Assembly: GCA_018857735.1 (NCBI GenBank)
Contig: JABMCL010000715.1
Location: 798,501-862,500, forward strand
Direction: 5' to 3'
Source: Alviniconcha marisindica
Taxonomy: Eukaryota > Mollusca > Gastropoda > Provannidae
DNA length: 64,000 nucleotides
Shown in pieces: positions 48,601 through 58,124 of this stretch (its first letter is position 1; the number at the start of each line of letters is the position of its first letter). The position numbers and the translations under genes were made by a program. The notes below the pieces were generated by a model. It saw only the letters and a list, made by a program, of their open reading frames with translations. It did not search any database and was not told the origin of the DNA.

Positions 48601-50873
48601 CGATAAGATGAAGATCTCAGACGACTATTTCCTCTCATTCTTGTTGAAACACTGGCTTGACGTCTCCTTGCCAGGGGAAGAGTTTGCAGGTTTGTCAAGC
48701 ACTTCTGTGGGTTAAGATCTTGACATTCCAATGACTGAACAAAAACACCATCTCTTTCAGTCTCTGTATCCAGTTCTGGTGAAGGCACTATGTCCTTTCC
48801 AGGAATTTCCCCAGCATCTTCAGTACCTGTCTTGATCACACTCCTGGGTGCAGACAAGGCTTCCCCCATGTCAGTGCACTGCAATATCTCTGCAACATAC
48901 TCTGATTTACTTTCTCCACATTTTGCATGAATCTGTGTGATGACTTCCGGTCTGGACTTTGAACTAGCAGAATCAACACAGTACTTGCACCCATTTTCTC
49001 CTTCTGAACCGTTGTTTGATACCAAAACCTGGTCTTTCATCAGCTCTGCAGAAGCCAAGACAGTTTCAGGCTTTCCCTGATAAGAAAATTCCAACTGTGG
49101 GCTCCCTGTTCCTCCAGAACTTTGAACATCCCCTGTTCCATTTCCACTGGACAGATGCTGCTGTGTTTTCTTGTTGAAGGCAACTACAGATTTTTGTTCC
49201 ACAGCATCATGTCCGATTTCCCTTCTTTTGATACAGGGCACTGCAGAACTGGCAGATCTTAGGGACTCAACATTGCGTATTCTGCTGCTCATGCCTCCTT
49301 GAGATCTTATGGCAGAACGAGTTCCTCCTCCAGCATTCCAAGATCCATGTGCTGAAGCTGCTCTGAAGGCCTCTCTGTTCGCCGTTTGATCAAAAATGTC
49401 TGCTCTTTGTACTGCAGCTGGTTGGGGGGCTTCCTTGTTCTTTGTTCGACTGGCATTGTCAGCTCCTTGTGTTCGATCTAATCTGAAGACTTTTTTGTTT
49501 TCTGTTTGGCTTGCATTGTCAGCTCTTTGTGTGGCAGGTAATCTCAAGACTTCCTTGGTTTCTTTTTTTCTGGCATTGTCAGCTCTTTGTGTTGCAGCTG
49601 GTGCCAAGTCTTCCTTGTTCAAGTTGTTGTCTGCTCTGCTGACATTGTCAGCTATTTGTGTTGCAGCTGGTCTCAAGACTTCTCTGTTCTCCAATTCATT
49701 AGCATTATGTGCTCTCCATGTTGCAGCTGGTCTCAGTGCTACTTTGTGCCTTGTCCAGGCACTGTCCGTTTGTGCTGCGGATGGTCTTAGCGATTCCTCA
49801 TCCTCTGTTCTACTGGCATCATTTGCGCTTTGTGTTGCAACTGATCTTGAGATTTCCACGTTCTCTGTTCTGGTATCATCTGCTCTCTGTGGTGCAGCTT
49901 CCTTCCTGGTGTCTGTTCTATTAATACTGTTATATTTATAATCTGCTCTATGTGTTGCAGATGCTCGTGGGGCTTTTTTACTTTCTATTCCAACATCAGT
50001 AGCTGCAGCTCTTTGTGGCAGAAAGCAGTGTGGCTCTTTGTTCTCTCTCATACTGGCTGTAGAGTTACATGCACCAACAGCTGATCTTGGAGGGGTTGGA
50101 TACCCCTTGCGATTTACAGTATCTTTTGAGACTCCAGAGTCTGATGGTACCGAAGAAGTCTTTGACCTAGGCTTTCTCCTTTTCTCCCTTTTGCCACTAT
50201 TATCCTTTTTTTGGACAGTGACAGCTGGTTGCTGTGCCCATTTCTCCAAACAAGATGACTCTGCAGTTCTTGAACCATTCTGGTGGGCTTTTTGTCCCTT
50301 AGCTTTGAAAGGTGAAGCTTCAGTGGAAGCCATATCAGCACCAACAGACATGGTCCCTGCAGCGCAGGAATCTTGGAAAATCTTTGAACCAGGGGGTGCT
50401 CTTCCATGGGCCTTTCTAACTGCAATGTAATTGCTCCCTTTATTCCTGGATGTGGATTTGCTTCCTGTAGAGAAGATTTGCTCTGATGACCTCACAGTCA
50501 GATCCTTTCTGTTGACAACAGCAGAAGCTCCAGTCTTGCTTGATGAATCTACTATAGCAGGACTGCTGCAAAGTTTTCCAGGAGGAGGTCTGCATGTCCA
50601 TGAAATCGATCCAGCCCTGGACACATCAGTGTCAGAAAGCTGTCCATCAGGTGTTCTGCCAGCAGTTTGCTCCGAGCTTGTAGCAGTAACAATTTCTGGG
50701 GCTTTGCCAGGCTTCCCTTCAGAATTTATCTTTTCAACGTCAAGCAGCAAGAGCTTTGAACTCTTGTCAAAACCTGAGGGTGATCTGCTGTTGCTAGAGA
50801 TGGCTTGGTTAAGGGATAGGCTAAAGATTCTGCCAATACCACTGCCAGATCCAGTCCTGCTCTTTGTCTCCAT
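30500..50873 (-). CDS. TATDN2: TATDN2-like TatD nuclease with giant N-terminal region, 2839 aa, nine coding exons
   Basis: Exons in transcript order: 50873-44264, 43485-43323, 41895-41693, 39441-38652, 38439-38336, 37535-37370, 35619-35490, 31881-31663, 30634-30500. They total 8520 nt and all phases agree. The last ~270 residues are a complete TatD domain: FVDTHCHLDFLF (HxH metal ligands), MGCHP, TVALGEIGLDYS (Glu), LPLVIHCREA (His), YKIHCHCF (His), LLETDAPYFLP (Asp), and a SLSHPGLAL tail. Family members are metal-dependent 3'-5' nucleases; human TATDN2 is reported to act on RNA and R-loops. Human TATDN2 is about 760 aa, so this protein is more than three times longer because one exon encodes about 2200 low-complexity residues. 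The acceptor CTTGTAG at 50891 implies an upstream 5' UTR exon that I did not locate. All catalytic residues are intact, so the enzyme is probably active. Confidence 0.93.
30600..30961 (-). repeat. Acceptor-side array of TATDN2 exon 9 (44 bp, 8 copies)
   Basis: On the - strand each unit is GCTTGGTGTGTTTCAG|GGTGAAGGGATCTCGCTG plus TCTCACCCTG, i.e. the acceptor and first 28 exonic bases. Acceptors recur every 44 bp at 30634, 30678, 30722 and so on up to about 30942. Since 44 is not a multiple of three, only shifts of three units preserve frame. Confidence 0.95.
30962..31663 (-). repeat. Donor-side array of TATDN2 exon 8 (66 bp and longer units)
   Basis: On the - strand each copy carries the exon end encoding TDAPYFLPCGFD followed by GTGAGTGACATGACAGTGGG. 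Donors lie at 31662, 31596 and 31530 (exact 66-bp steps), then in longer units containing an extra ATGGTGGTGCATGACATG block, down to about 30970. The first two extra copies are open and in frame. Confidence 0.95.
31663..31881 (-). CDS. TATDN2: TATDN2 exon 8
   Basis: 73 codons in phase 0 from GTCTGACAG to GAT|GTGAGT. It encodes HVPVDYKIHCHCFTSNYDSA through LLLETDAPYFLPCGFD, including a metal-ligand His and the catalytic Asp of TatD enzymes. Confidence 0.94.
32181..34417. mobile_element. 2.2-kb DNA transposon in TATDN2 intron 7
   Basis: The left end (32181-32205) starts TGACTTAGTGCCAAAAGGTG. The right end (34393-34417) is its reverse complement with one mismatch in 25 bp. The interior is AT-rich, with only short open frames (the longest is 83 codons at 32253-32504) and no recognisable transposase. 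Inside, TTTCTTACAACATCCGCATG-type words recur. It is probably non-autonomous or decayed. Target duplication was not established. Confidence 0.8.
34540..35065. repeat. About 33-bp minisatellite, GGCTTCACCATGAAAATG core
   Basis: About 15 variable units of GAAGTGGAGGCTTCACCATG plus AAAATGAA, located in TATDN2 intron 7. No exon sequence is included. Confidence 0.93.
35066..35489. other. TATDN2 intron 7, AT-rich remainder
   Basis: A-rich sequence with poly-A runs. Nothing recognised apart from the intron start at 35489. Confidence 0.5.
35490..35619 (-). CDS. TATDN2: TATDN2 exon 7
   Basis: One base plus 43 codons, HGQYAAQQKEVFIRQIKMAL then EMQLPLVIHCREAEDDCLQI and LEE. It contains the VIHCREA motif with a TatD metal-binding His. 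Donor GAG|GTGCAG is weak but phase-correct. Confidence 0.93.
35619..36372 (-). repeat. Acceptor-side array of TATDN2 exon 7 (about 34 bp, 20 or more copies)
   Basis: On the - strand each unit is CTCTGTTGTGTGTGTTTGTAG|CCATGGTCAGTAA, i.e. a TTTGTAG acceptor followed by the first exonic bases CCATGGTCAGTA. Higher-order variants such as CCATGGTCAACCCCT form a 65-66-bp period in the middle. The copy joined to the exon is the outermost. Confidence 0.94.
36373..36785. other. TATDN2 intron 6, no feature recognised
   Basis: Unique-looking intronic sequence. Confidence 0.4.
36790..37195. repeat. About 46-bp minisatellite in TATDN2 intron 6
   Basis: About 9 units of CAGATCCCAGGGAGGGATTA plus ACACAACCCAGACAAAGGAA GGATTAA. 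37210-37350 then holds a shorter repeat with AAGTACTTATTTAACACA. Confidence 0.93.
37370..37535 (-). CDS. TATDN2: TATDN2 exon 6
   Basis: Two bases, 54 codons, two bases: SEPRVWMAMGCHPKSALDYT through TVALGEIGLDYSR. It contains the GCHP motif and the GEIGLD metal-binding Glu. Donor AGACA|GTCAGT was chosen because it alone gives the right phase into exon 7. Confidence 0.94.
37740..38160 (+). mobile_element. LINE/SINE 3' tail fragments in TATDN2 intron 5
   Basis: 37900-37977 reads GTACAACGCAGTGAGTTTAA, AATAGTGCATATATAAG, then (TTA)n: the same layout as the LINE tail at 7530-7610. A second short tail (AAGTGCTCAGGGCCTTTTAAG...ATTATTATTATC) ends near 38157. Confidence 0.6.
38336..38439 (-). CDS. TATDN2: TATDN2 exon 5
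   Basis: One base, 34 codons, one base: GSFASYREKNKNTFPANFEG then CVAVFCNPQSFTNE, acceptor TTTGTGCAG, donor GAAT|GTGAGC. It corresponds to the EFQGCIADFCDP segment of TATDN2. Confidence 0.92.
38652..39441 (-). CDS. TATDN2: TATDN2 exon 4
   Basis: Two bases, 262 codons, two bases. It begins AQKQRYLQMYKDSGSED and runs through a Ser/Pro-rich linker. It ends SSLFVDTHCHLDFLFNRQPY, the start of the TatD barrel with the HxH metal site. Donor ACTC|GTAGGT. Confidence 0.93.
39442..41692. other. TATDN2 intron 3
   Basis: 40670-40830 has five copies of a 28-bp unit (CTGTCTGGGTCCCTCAGTCT AGATCTCA). 40078-40170 resembles a LINE/SINE tail on the - strand (AGGCGCTTGACAAATGTTCG then TATAATAATTAG). Otherwise no feature was recognised. 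Confidence 0.6.
41693..41895 (-). CDS. TATDN2: TATDN2 exon 3
   Basis: One base, 67 codons, one base: SHPSFPETVTNLGPETSSSE through LEEEEGGAAGGAERQAQTES and VFAHFVS, acceptor TTTTGTTCAG, donor TCAG|GTAATG. An acidic, probably disordered linker. Confidence 0.88.
42870..43300 (-). repeat. About 63-bp minisatellite adjoining the TATDN2 exon 2 donor
   Basis: Units contain (+ strand) CAGTTACAGCTTCATGTTCC, AGGGTGAATCACACAG and AAACCCAGCAGGACAACAGG. On the - strand the unit has CTGCTGG|GTTTGTATTACTG, close to the real junction CCAGCAGG|GTTTGTAACTG at 43323, so it may derive from that donor. A 160-bp block is duplicated (42940-43060 and 43080-43200). Confidence 0.85.
43323..43485 (-). CDS. TATDN2: TATDN2 exon 2
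   Basis: Two bases, 53 codons, two bases: GNEEVKDGACGDGYSNLRQW through LTPPTPA, acceptor GTGTCACAG, donor GCAGG|GTTTGT (non-consensus, but phase-correct). No domain recognised. Confidence 0.85.
43486..44263. other. TATDN2 intron 1 (between coding exons 1 and 2)
   Basis: Unique-looking sequence. The donor GTAAGT at 44263-44258 is consensus. No repeats recognised. Confidence 0.6.
44264..50873 (-). CDS. TATDN2: TATDN2 exon 1 (coding): 2203-codon low-complexity N-terminus
   Basis: A single uninterrupted coding exon starting at the ATG 50873-50871 (METKSRTGSGSGIGRIFSLS) and ending AAAT|A before GTAAGT. The upstream acceptor CTTGTAG at 50891 sets its 5' edge. The sequence is Ser/Gln/Lys/Glu-rich with no recognised fold. 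Visible elements: a basic patch KREKRRKPRSKT near residue 235; about 12 degenerate copies of a 22-26-residue unit around residues 300-560 (core ATQRADNASRTENKEVLR); paired Ser/Lys-rich repeats near residues 1090-1170 (SSQDPQKLEASKDC / LQDLQKLETSK); SVPPEAEQ twice near 1215; and an aromatic cluster near residues 1860-1960 (FSEYWHKVYSGAY, YYERWYNAWLAYSMACYGYG). The frame is intact over 6.6 kb, which argues strongly for real coding. Confidence 0.9.
49370..49960 (-). repeat. Coding repeat within TATDN2 exon 1
   Basis: Degenerate tandem units of about 66-78 bp encode variants of LRPAATQRADNASRTENKE. Units differ by substitutions and codon-length indels that keep frame, which suggests an old repeat maintained under coding constraint. 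Confidence 0.85.
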
Positions 50874-51044
50874 TCTGTGATCCTGTGTCCCTACAAGTAT
50901 AACAAAGATTTATCTGATGAAGGAACGTGAGGGTCACCAGTCTTGTGTAGTGAAACAACCAGAGGATCCAGTCTTTTGCGGAAGTAACTGGAAGGTTCTT
51001 GTGTTGGGAACACTTGAGGGCCACCACAGTCCTTTGAGAAGTAA

Positions 51045-51665
51045 CCTGAAGGTCACCACAGCTATGTGTTGTGAAGTAATGACACAAGCTGAGGGTCACC
51101 ACAGTCCTGTGTTGTGAAGAAACTTGACCCAAGTTGAGGGTCACTACAGTCCTGTGTTGTGACGTAACTTGAGGGCCACCACTGTCCTGTGTTGTGAAGT
51201 AACTTGAGGGCCACCACTGTCCTGTGTTGTGAAGTAACTTGAGGGCCACCGCAGTCCTGTGTTGTGAAGTAACCTGAGGGTTACCAGTCCAGTGTTGTGA
51301 AGTAACTTGAGGGTCACCACAGTCCTGTGTTGTGAAGTAACTTGAGGGTCACCACAGTCCTGCGTTATGAAGTAACTTGAGGGTTACCATAGCCCTGTGT
51401 TGTGAAGTGACTGGAGGGCCACCACAGTCCTGTGTTGTGAAGTAACCTGCTCCAAGTTGAGGGCCACCACAGTCCTGTGTTGTGAACTAACTTGAGAATC
51501 ACCACAGTCCTGTGTTGTGAAGTAAACTGACCCAAGTTGAGGGCCACCAGTCCTGTGTTGTGAAGTAAATTGAGGGTCACCACAGTCCTGTGTTGTAAAG
51601 TGATTTGAAAGTCACCACAGTCCTGTGTTGTGAAGTAACCTGAGGGTCACCACAGTCTGTGTTGT
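51045..51665. repeat. About 36-bp minisatellite upstream of TATDN2 coding exon 1
   Basis: About 17 units of GGGTCACCACAGTCCTGTGT plus TGTGAAGTAACTTGA, in the presumed 5' UTR intron. Degenerate related sequence continues to about 51900. No exon sequence is included. Confidence 0.94.
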
Positions 51666-51909
51666 GAAGTAACTTGAAGGTTACCACCTATTCTGTTACA
51701 AAATAATGTGAGGATCACCACACTCCACAGTCTCAGATGGTAAAATAGTCTGAGGATCTCCAGAGTCTTGAGTTGTGAAATAATTTGATGGTTACCAAAG
51801 ACACTTGTGTGGTGAAATGGTGTGAAGATAGCTACAGTCTTGTGTAGTGAACTGTCAGAATCTGCAGTCTTGGTGTGAAATAACTTGGGGATCACCACAG
51901 AACCCTGTC

Positions 51910-53595
51910 CACTCAGTGAGTCACTGCAACAGCACCAGGGTGATACAGTTAGCAAATACAAAGCGTTATAAAGCCTAATTTTTACCCTCAGCTCTGTCAG
52001 TTTTTAATGAAATTTATACCAGTCATTAACTCTGTGTGTGCATGCATCAGGACGTCAGCTGAGGATGATAACTTTCCAAGGGAGGGTGGGGGATGTGTGT
52101 ACCTAATGATTTTATTTGAGAGTTTTTATGTTTTTGGTTTGTCAAGAGAAAACAGTATTCCTGGTAATTTATTTGGGTTTGCTAGGTATTAGCATTAAAT
52201 CAATCCTTTAGCCTATGCAGATTGAGAGACAGCAGGTGTATGTCTGAATGTGTACATGTGTTTCATGACTGAATTATTGAGATAATTCTTCATTGCACGT
52301 TGATGTACAAGATCGAACAACAGCTTTATTTTCCTGTTGGAATGAGTGAAGTATATTGTTATTGTTTGGCACTTCTCCTTATCATCCAGGTATTCTTCTT
52401 CTTTTTGTTTTCCACTCCCAAATCAGTAAAAATAAAAATAAAAATAAAAAACACCAAGAAGAGCAAACATTGAAACAATTTGCATCTAAAATGGAAAACA
52501 AAGTTTGTCAACTTGCACGGCAAAATACTCCCCACTGTGTGCATAGTGGTACTGTTATTAGTGTTAGTGTTGCTTGCTGCATCACTGCCACTGTCAGCAG
52601 TCAGTTCTGTCAGAAAGTATGGTACTTTGGTAGCATGGTAGAAACTTTGGTAGCATGGTAGAAACAGTCACATTTTGATTATGTTACCAATACCATACAA
52701 CATTTGTCGCTTACCATCTAGTATTCTTTTGACTTCTTCAAGAAAGTTCTGATTTTAAAAAATCTTCATTTTTAAAATCTGCACATATAATTTTAAAAAG
52801 TCCCCTTCTCATGCGTGTGTATAGAAAATGCCAGGGTTATTTTTAGAAGTATAAATGTACTTGACTGGGACAGGAAAAACCCCCCTCTCTATGCTTCATT
52901 GCGCCGTATTGATGCAATTAGATATAGAATGAAAGCAGAGCAGGAAAAGTCGTACAGCAAAGCTGATTAACCCAAACAGAAATGGAACAGTCTGTTATTT
53001 TACAGTCAGCACTCATACTTTGGGACCTGTCTATTCGAGAAGGGGGAGGGACGGTGCTGGCACTGAAAGTTTTCACTTCTAGCATTGACTTGTGACCTGT
53101 CTGGCTTGCTGATCAACACCAGAAGCAATCTTGTTTAGCTAGAGCTTCCACTTGCTTCTGGACCCAGTGTACAGTCACAATGCACCCAGTTTCAGCCAGT
53201 ACATGGTACTGGCAACTTTATTTTTTACCTATACAGGGGAAACATTTGCCAGTAAAAGCCAGCATATGCCAGTCTAGTGGAGGCTCTGCTACTGCTAAAA
53301 AAGGTTAGCTAAGATGCAGTCCGACTGAACGAGTCTCCCCTCCAGACAGCAGACCATCACTACGTCCCAACATCAATCCCTCCCTCCATCCGTGTGGACT
53401 GACGTTGAAGGCTTTGGATCTCCATCAAATAGATGGGTCTGCCTCAGGCCAGGAAGGTGGCAGGAATAATGACTCAGGAGTATGGCATGAAGGGCCAAAG
53501 AAGCCAGTTTTATTTATTATGCTGGGACTAATGATACATGAGGAGGATGACAACTGATGATGCTATTGCAGTCCATTTCGGTTTGAGTCTATTTA
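51910..53595. other. No gene recognised
   Basis: A-rich (AAAAAT)n stretch at 52425-52450 and a short duplicated TTTGGTAGCATGGTAGAAAC at 52626-52662. Otherwise featureless; probably intron or 5' flank of TATDN2. Confidence 0.4.
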
Positions 53596-53599
53596 ACAG

Positions 53600-53876
53600 G
53601 GCTACACACCATGCTTACCATCACAATTATCCTGGTGCTGACCAGGCATGGGAACTGTGGTGTACTGTTAGTCAAGTAATTAGAGCAACACCCTCAAAGA
53701 CACATCTGTGATGTGGATGAAGTTCCACTGCTTGGTTACTAGCCATCCCACTGGCCCCATAGCACTCCCAGCTTAGGGCTGAAAAATCCCACAGGACTGA
53801 TGGGATTCAAACCCACGACCTTTCAACCCACAGTCTAAAGCACTAACCACTACACCACAAGGGGGTTGTTTCATTT
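53600..53876 (-). mobile_element. tRNA-derived SINE
   Basis: On the - strand it starts with TGTGGTGTAGTGGTTAGTGC (A-box region), then GGTCGTGGGTTTGAATCCCA (B box) at tRNA-like spacing, followed by an unrelated body to about 53600. The internal RNA polymerase III promoter boxes are well preserved. Confidence 0.82.
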
Positions 53877-54654
53877 CTTTTAGTTATTTTTTTAAATTCT
53901 GATCTCAAGAATTGTCAAAATGCAAATCATCAAGTTCCCTGGTGTTTATGTATCATAATCATAAGAAAGTGTCACAGAATTAAAATTTCATGAAAAATCA
54001 ACAGAAGAAGAAAGAAGACAAATCAACATCTTTTAAAGTAACAGGATATTTTAAACTTGTATTGAGCTATTGTTGAATTTTCTGGTGTGTGTGTGTGTGT
54101 ACCTGAAATTATATTGAAGAATCTAAACTGGAGTGATTCTATGTTATTGTTACATTGTCAGTTTACAACAATAATAACAAATTGAAGTCAATAACTTGTG
54201 AATAACTAAATAAGACCTTTGCAAGAAAACTGAATTTTCAATGTTTAGTCTTTCCTCATTACTGGTTGTACAAATTAACAGAACATATTTTCAGGTCAAC
54301 AGTTCCTTTCAACTTATTTCAGTTTGATTTAGGTGTGTACAATATCAAATATATTACATAAGAATAAAGATAAGAATTATTCCAGTGTCATGAAATAAAT
54401 TATAAAAGCTTAAAAAATATTTCGTTAAAAAGGTGGGAGATGGAAATGGTCACTGGTGAGAAGTAAATGACCATGGAATTTAAACATCTTCCAAAGAGAT
54501 TTCTGTGTGGAACATCATGGCTAAGCCAACATGTCTGTGTTTCCCAGCTCCAACAGATGACAAATCAAGTGTTTCATTCCTAATCTAAATCTCAACTGAC
54601 TTCAGATAATCTGCTTCCCAACTCCAGTTGCTTACCTTAGATCGTTAATGCCAT

Positions 54655-55260
54655 GGCCAAACAGCAGAAAGAAGTGATGTCATAAAGTACCTGGGTACTA
54701 TTACTACTATCACTGGCTCAAAATTAGGCTTCAAATTCAATGCCCATGTTTGTGCAAAAAAGTCCAGAACAGATTGTGCCCGCTTCACAAACTTCACTCT
54801 TTCATTCTTCAACGCAAAGATGGAGACTCTCAAGTTGTTCTACAACATCTGAGTTAAGATTAATGAGAATCTGCTACTTTCTCATTTCTTTCCCATTATG
54901 GCAGTCTAACTGTAAGCCTCAAGAATTTATGCAAATTTATGCAAACTGAGGAGCATTGTGCATCTCTGTGAGTATGAGAAGATCGCTGGCATGCAGCTTC
55001 ACCGTTCAGCACAAGAACTCCTTCCTGGTGCAGACGGATTCTGTTTGGTGACAGCCATAGCCTTGCTCAGTACTTATCCAAATGCCATCTGATTCTGAGA
55101 GCAGATTCAAGTCCTCTTGTTAAAACAAAATGTTTTCGGTCAAACCTTATTGAAGTTATAAATGCCTTAGAATTACAGAAATTAGGTGTGAACTTAAATG
55201 TTGCAAGGATCACAAATCTTTGATCAGTGGTGCTGTATACATCATTACATGTCATGTGTG
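54655..55260 (+). mobile_element. Degenerate non-LTR retrotransposon reverse transcriptase fragment
   Basis: The + frame gives VKYLGTIITTITGSKLGFKF then KKSRTDCARFTNFTLSFFNA KMETLKLFYN, the layout after the RT core of LINE ORF2 (KYLG... kLFYxS). It is followed by stops and shifted pieces such as ELLPGADGF. Multiple stops show it is dead. The clade is not resolved. Confidence 0.55.
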
Positions 55261-55282
55261 CGACTGAGAGTGTGTGTATGAA

Positions 55283-55285
55283 TAC

Positions 55286-55341
<56 letters not shown>

Positions 55342-55505
55342 ACATATGGGTGTACACTAGGACTTTGTGTGGGCAATGCCAATGGTGAGTGAGTATGTGT
55401 GTGTGTGTGTGTGAAAAAGAGTGAAAGAGAGAGTCTGAGAGCAAGAGAGGGCAGGGAGAAAGTGAGATGACAGGGAGGAAGTGTTGGGGGGGGGGGGGGG
55501 GAGCT
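55283..55505. repeat. (GT)n, (GA)-rich and poly-G microsatellites
   Basis: (GT)n at about 55286-55338, a second (GT)n at 55396-55412, and poly-G at 55486-55501. Confidence 0.95.
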
Positions 55506-56930
55506 TTTCAATGTCATATTCTTTTCAATGATCAAGATAACATTTTCTTCTAGTTCTATGTGATGTACTTTTATTTAACATGCAACAGAATGTTGTTTCC
55601 TTATCAGTTTATGTGAGAAAAAGTCAGATCCCAACACTGCTCTGAGGTGCAGAAGTACAATGGCTTGGCAGTTGATCCACCTCACATTCATACTTTACTT
55701 TAGTCATTTTGAACTCAAATTTGCAATAAAACACAATACATCAATTATGTTCATTAATCTCTATCAACAACAGACTTTAGAACAACAGATCAACTCTTTT
55801 TCATCACAATAAAAAGACAGATTTATGCATGCAAATGTTGCACGTTGGACAGACATCACCATTCAGTGATATAAAAACAGCCCATAAATAAGTTAACAAT
55901 ATGTGTAACATTTTTAACAGGTTCTCTCTCTCTCTCTCAAGTGTTAGTGTAACCTGCAGTGATGTGCACAACAAGTGACCCAGATGAATAACTGTCAAGA
56001 GTGACAGTGACACTGCGACTGCTCGACTTTCCTTGTTGAAGATTGAACTTGAACACTGAAGACAGTCTTAAGACTAAGACTAGTAAGAGGTAAGACTTCC
56101 AGTGCCACAAGTTTCCAATGCCTCCTCTGCCAGTTCACATTGACAGCATTAGTAATTGTCAGTTTATATTATTACAAATAAAATATATGATTATGTCAGG
56201 TCACTTTTTAAATTGCAATTTGCATAAGATTAAGACATTACTTTTATTAGTGTTCTGTACTGGTACTACTACTAGTGGTAATGTTATTACGTGAATTCAA
56301 AATGCCAGAATTTTGTAACAGACTGGATTACTTTCACCACAGATTCTGATACAATTTGAACTTATACTGTTATAGTTCTATTCTGAAGAAAAAGCAATTC
56401 ACAGATCAAACTTCAATGCTTGATAATTTGATTCATTTTAAAGTTCCCACTCTTTCAATCTCTCGCACTTTGTCAACCTAAGCTTACCATCCCACCAAAA
56501 ACCTCACACTTGAGCAGAAAACCCACGTTCATGCATTCGCGGTTGTGGAGCAAGGGACACAACTGTCTTACGTTTACAAAAGTCTGTACTGGATACTACA
56601 TGATCAAAACAAATGTAGACTGGGCATTTCTGTTGATTGTACAGGCCGACAGCCAAACAAATATAAACAACAACAAAAACTGTTGACAAAGTGTTCCCAT
56701 TCCTCTCCCCAGGTTCTCAAGCCAGGCAGGCTATAACTTGAGAAGTGGTGTGTACAGGTGAATTATTGCCGCTTTTTCTCCCTTGTAGTAGGCCTACTGT
56801 ACGTTTTTTTTAATTTAAATAAAAAATCAACAATAATACTGTAGTACTGGTAACATATCAATAATTTGCAGTGTGGTATACTCACAAAATCATCTTCTTG
56901 TCCTCATTTAACAGTTTGAACTGGTGTCAT
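55506..56930. other. No gene recognised
   Basis: AT-rich sequence. A short - strand frame at 56689-56504 (KCPVYICFDHVVSSTDFCKR) looks somewhat coding but matches no family I recognise. Confidence 0.35.
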
Positions 56931-56949
56931 ATTTTCAGTTTTTAAGCCA

Positions 56950-57010
56950 AACCGAAACATGGCGCCATCCGTTTGACTCTTTTCGAGTCGGGATTGATGT
57001 CGAGCATGGC
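56950..57010 (-). promoter_or_regulatory. Possible TATA-less promoter / first exon region
   Basis: On the - strand CAAACGGATGGCGCCATGTT resembles the YY1-type ATGGCG motif found at initiator regions of housekeeping genes. It sits where an upstream 5' UTR exon of TATDN2 could start, about 6 kb before the coding exon. No supporting splice donor could be fixed. Confidence 0.2.
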
Positions 57011-57604
57011 CCGGATTAACTAAAAAAATAAAAATAAATTCTTATTCTTAGTTTCTTCGTCCAAGACACGTGTTCCAGTGTCACATAATTTATTTTTTTA
57101 TTTTTACAACAACAATAATAAATGGAAAAAAAGCAGAATCATGCTTACTCAGTCGGTTGTCTCTGGTCGGATGAAGTCCCTGGCTCTTCACGTGGCCAAG
57201 CGAAATCGTCTGCAACGAATGACAACTCTCAGCAAGGAAAAAACTGAAATCGGAAACAGACTGCTAGCATTCACAAAATACAAAACAAACAAAAAAGTAT
57301 AAAATCACGATAAAGAAGCGAGCGGCCCGAGTGAACCGGATTACACAATGCGCTTTAGGCATCAATAAAACAAAATAATTTAAATCATGACAAATAATCA
57401 AGAGTGATTTTTTTTATGAAGAAAATTAAATCCAGATCTTTCGGCGTCTTCATTTTTATCCCAGCGTTCTGCTACCATTGTGTTGTCTGTGTGTTTTTTG
57501 GCTCACCCGGCGGCATCCGAGTCACACACGCAGACAAAAACTGACGTGACAACATATAGACCAGCTAGCGGTCGGAAAAGAGATGCAAATAAACGAGTAA
57601 TCTG

Positions 57605-57607
<3 letters not shown>

Positions 57608-57683
<76 letters not shown>
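57608..57683. repeat. (AT)n then (GA)n microsatellite
   Basis: About 21 AT dinucleotides followed by about 15 GA dinucleotides. Confidence 0.97.
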
Positions 57684-57687
<4 letters not shown>

Positions 57688-58124
57688 AAGTCAGACAAAG
57701 ATTACATTCTGAAATGGGGGGAAAATTCGTCCAAACACTGGGTTTGATTTACATGCACGCTTCGAGACACGTGACGATTCTGTCACACTGGTTCAATCAA
57801 CACAAGCTCGTTGTGGTTTGTAGATACCTTCGACCAATCGCAGACTAGTACACAACCCGTGTTACACATGAATCTCATGAATAGGAAAGAAAACGTTCTT
57901 TTTCTGATTATGTGATTCGGGGGAATTCGGCAACCACATTGGGGAAACTTCGTCCAACGTCTCGGGGAAACTTCGTTCAAATATAAAGAGAACACACGCA
58001 ACGAAAGGAAAAGGTAAGAAAGACGTCCAAATGACTAGTTGGAAGCCCAGTATTTTTAGAAAGACTTAATGTTAACGTTTTCAGCAAAAACGTGGAACAC
58101 CTTGAGTAAACTCAGCCGAATTTT

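Noticed and set aside
49396..49941. 181-codon + strand frame rich in Leu/Ala/Cys that looks like a membrane protein
   Set aside because: It is the antisense of the coding repeat in TATDN2 exon 1, whose sense frame is open for 2203 codons and splices in phase.
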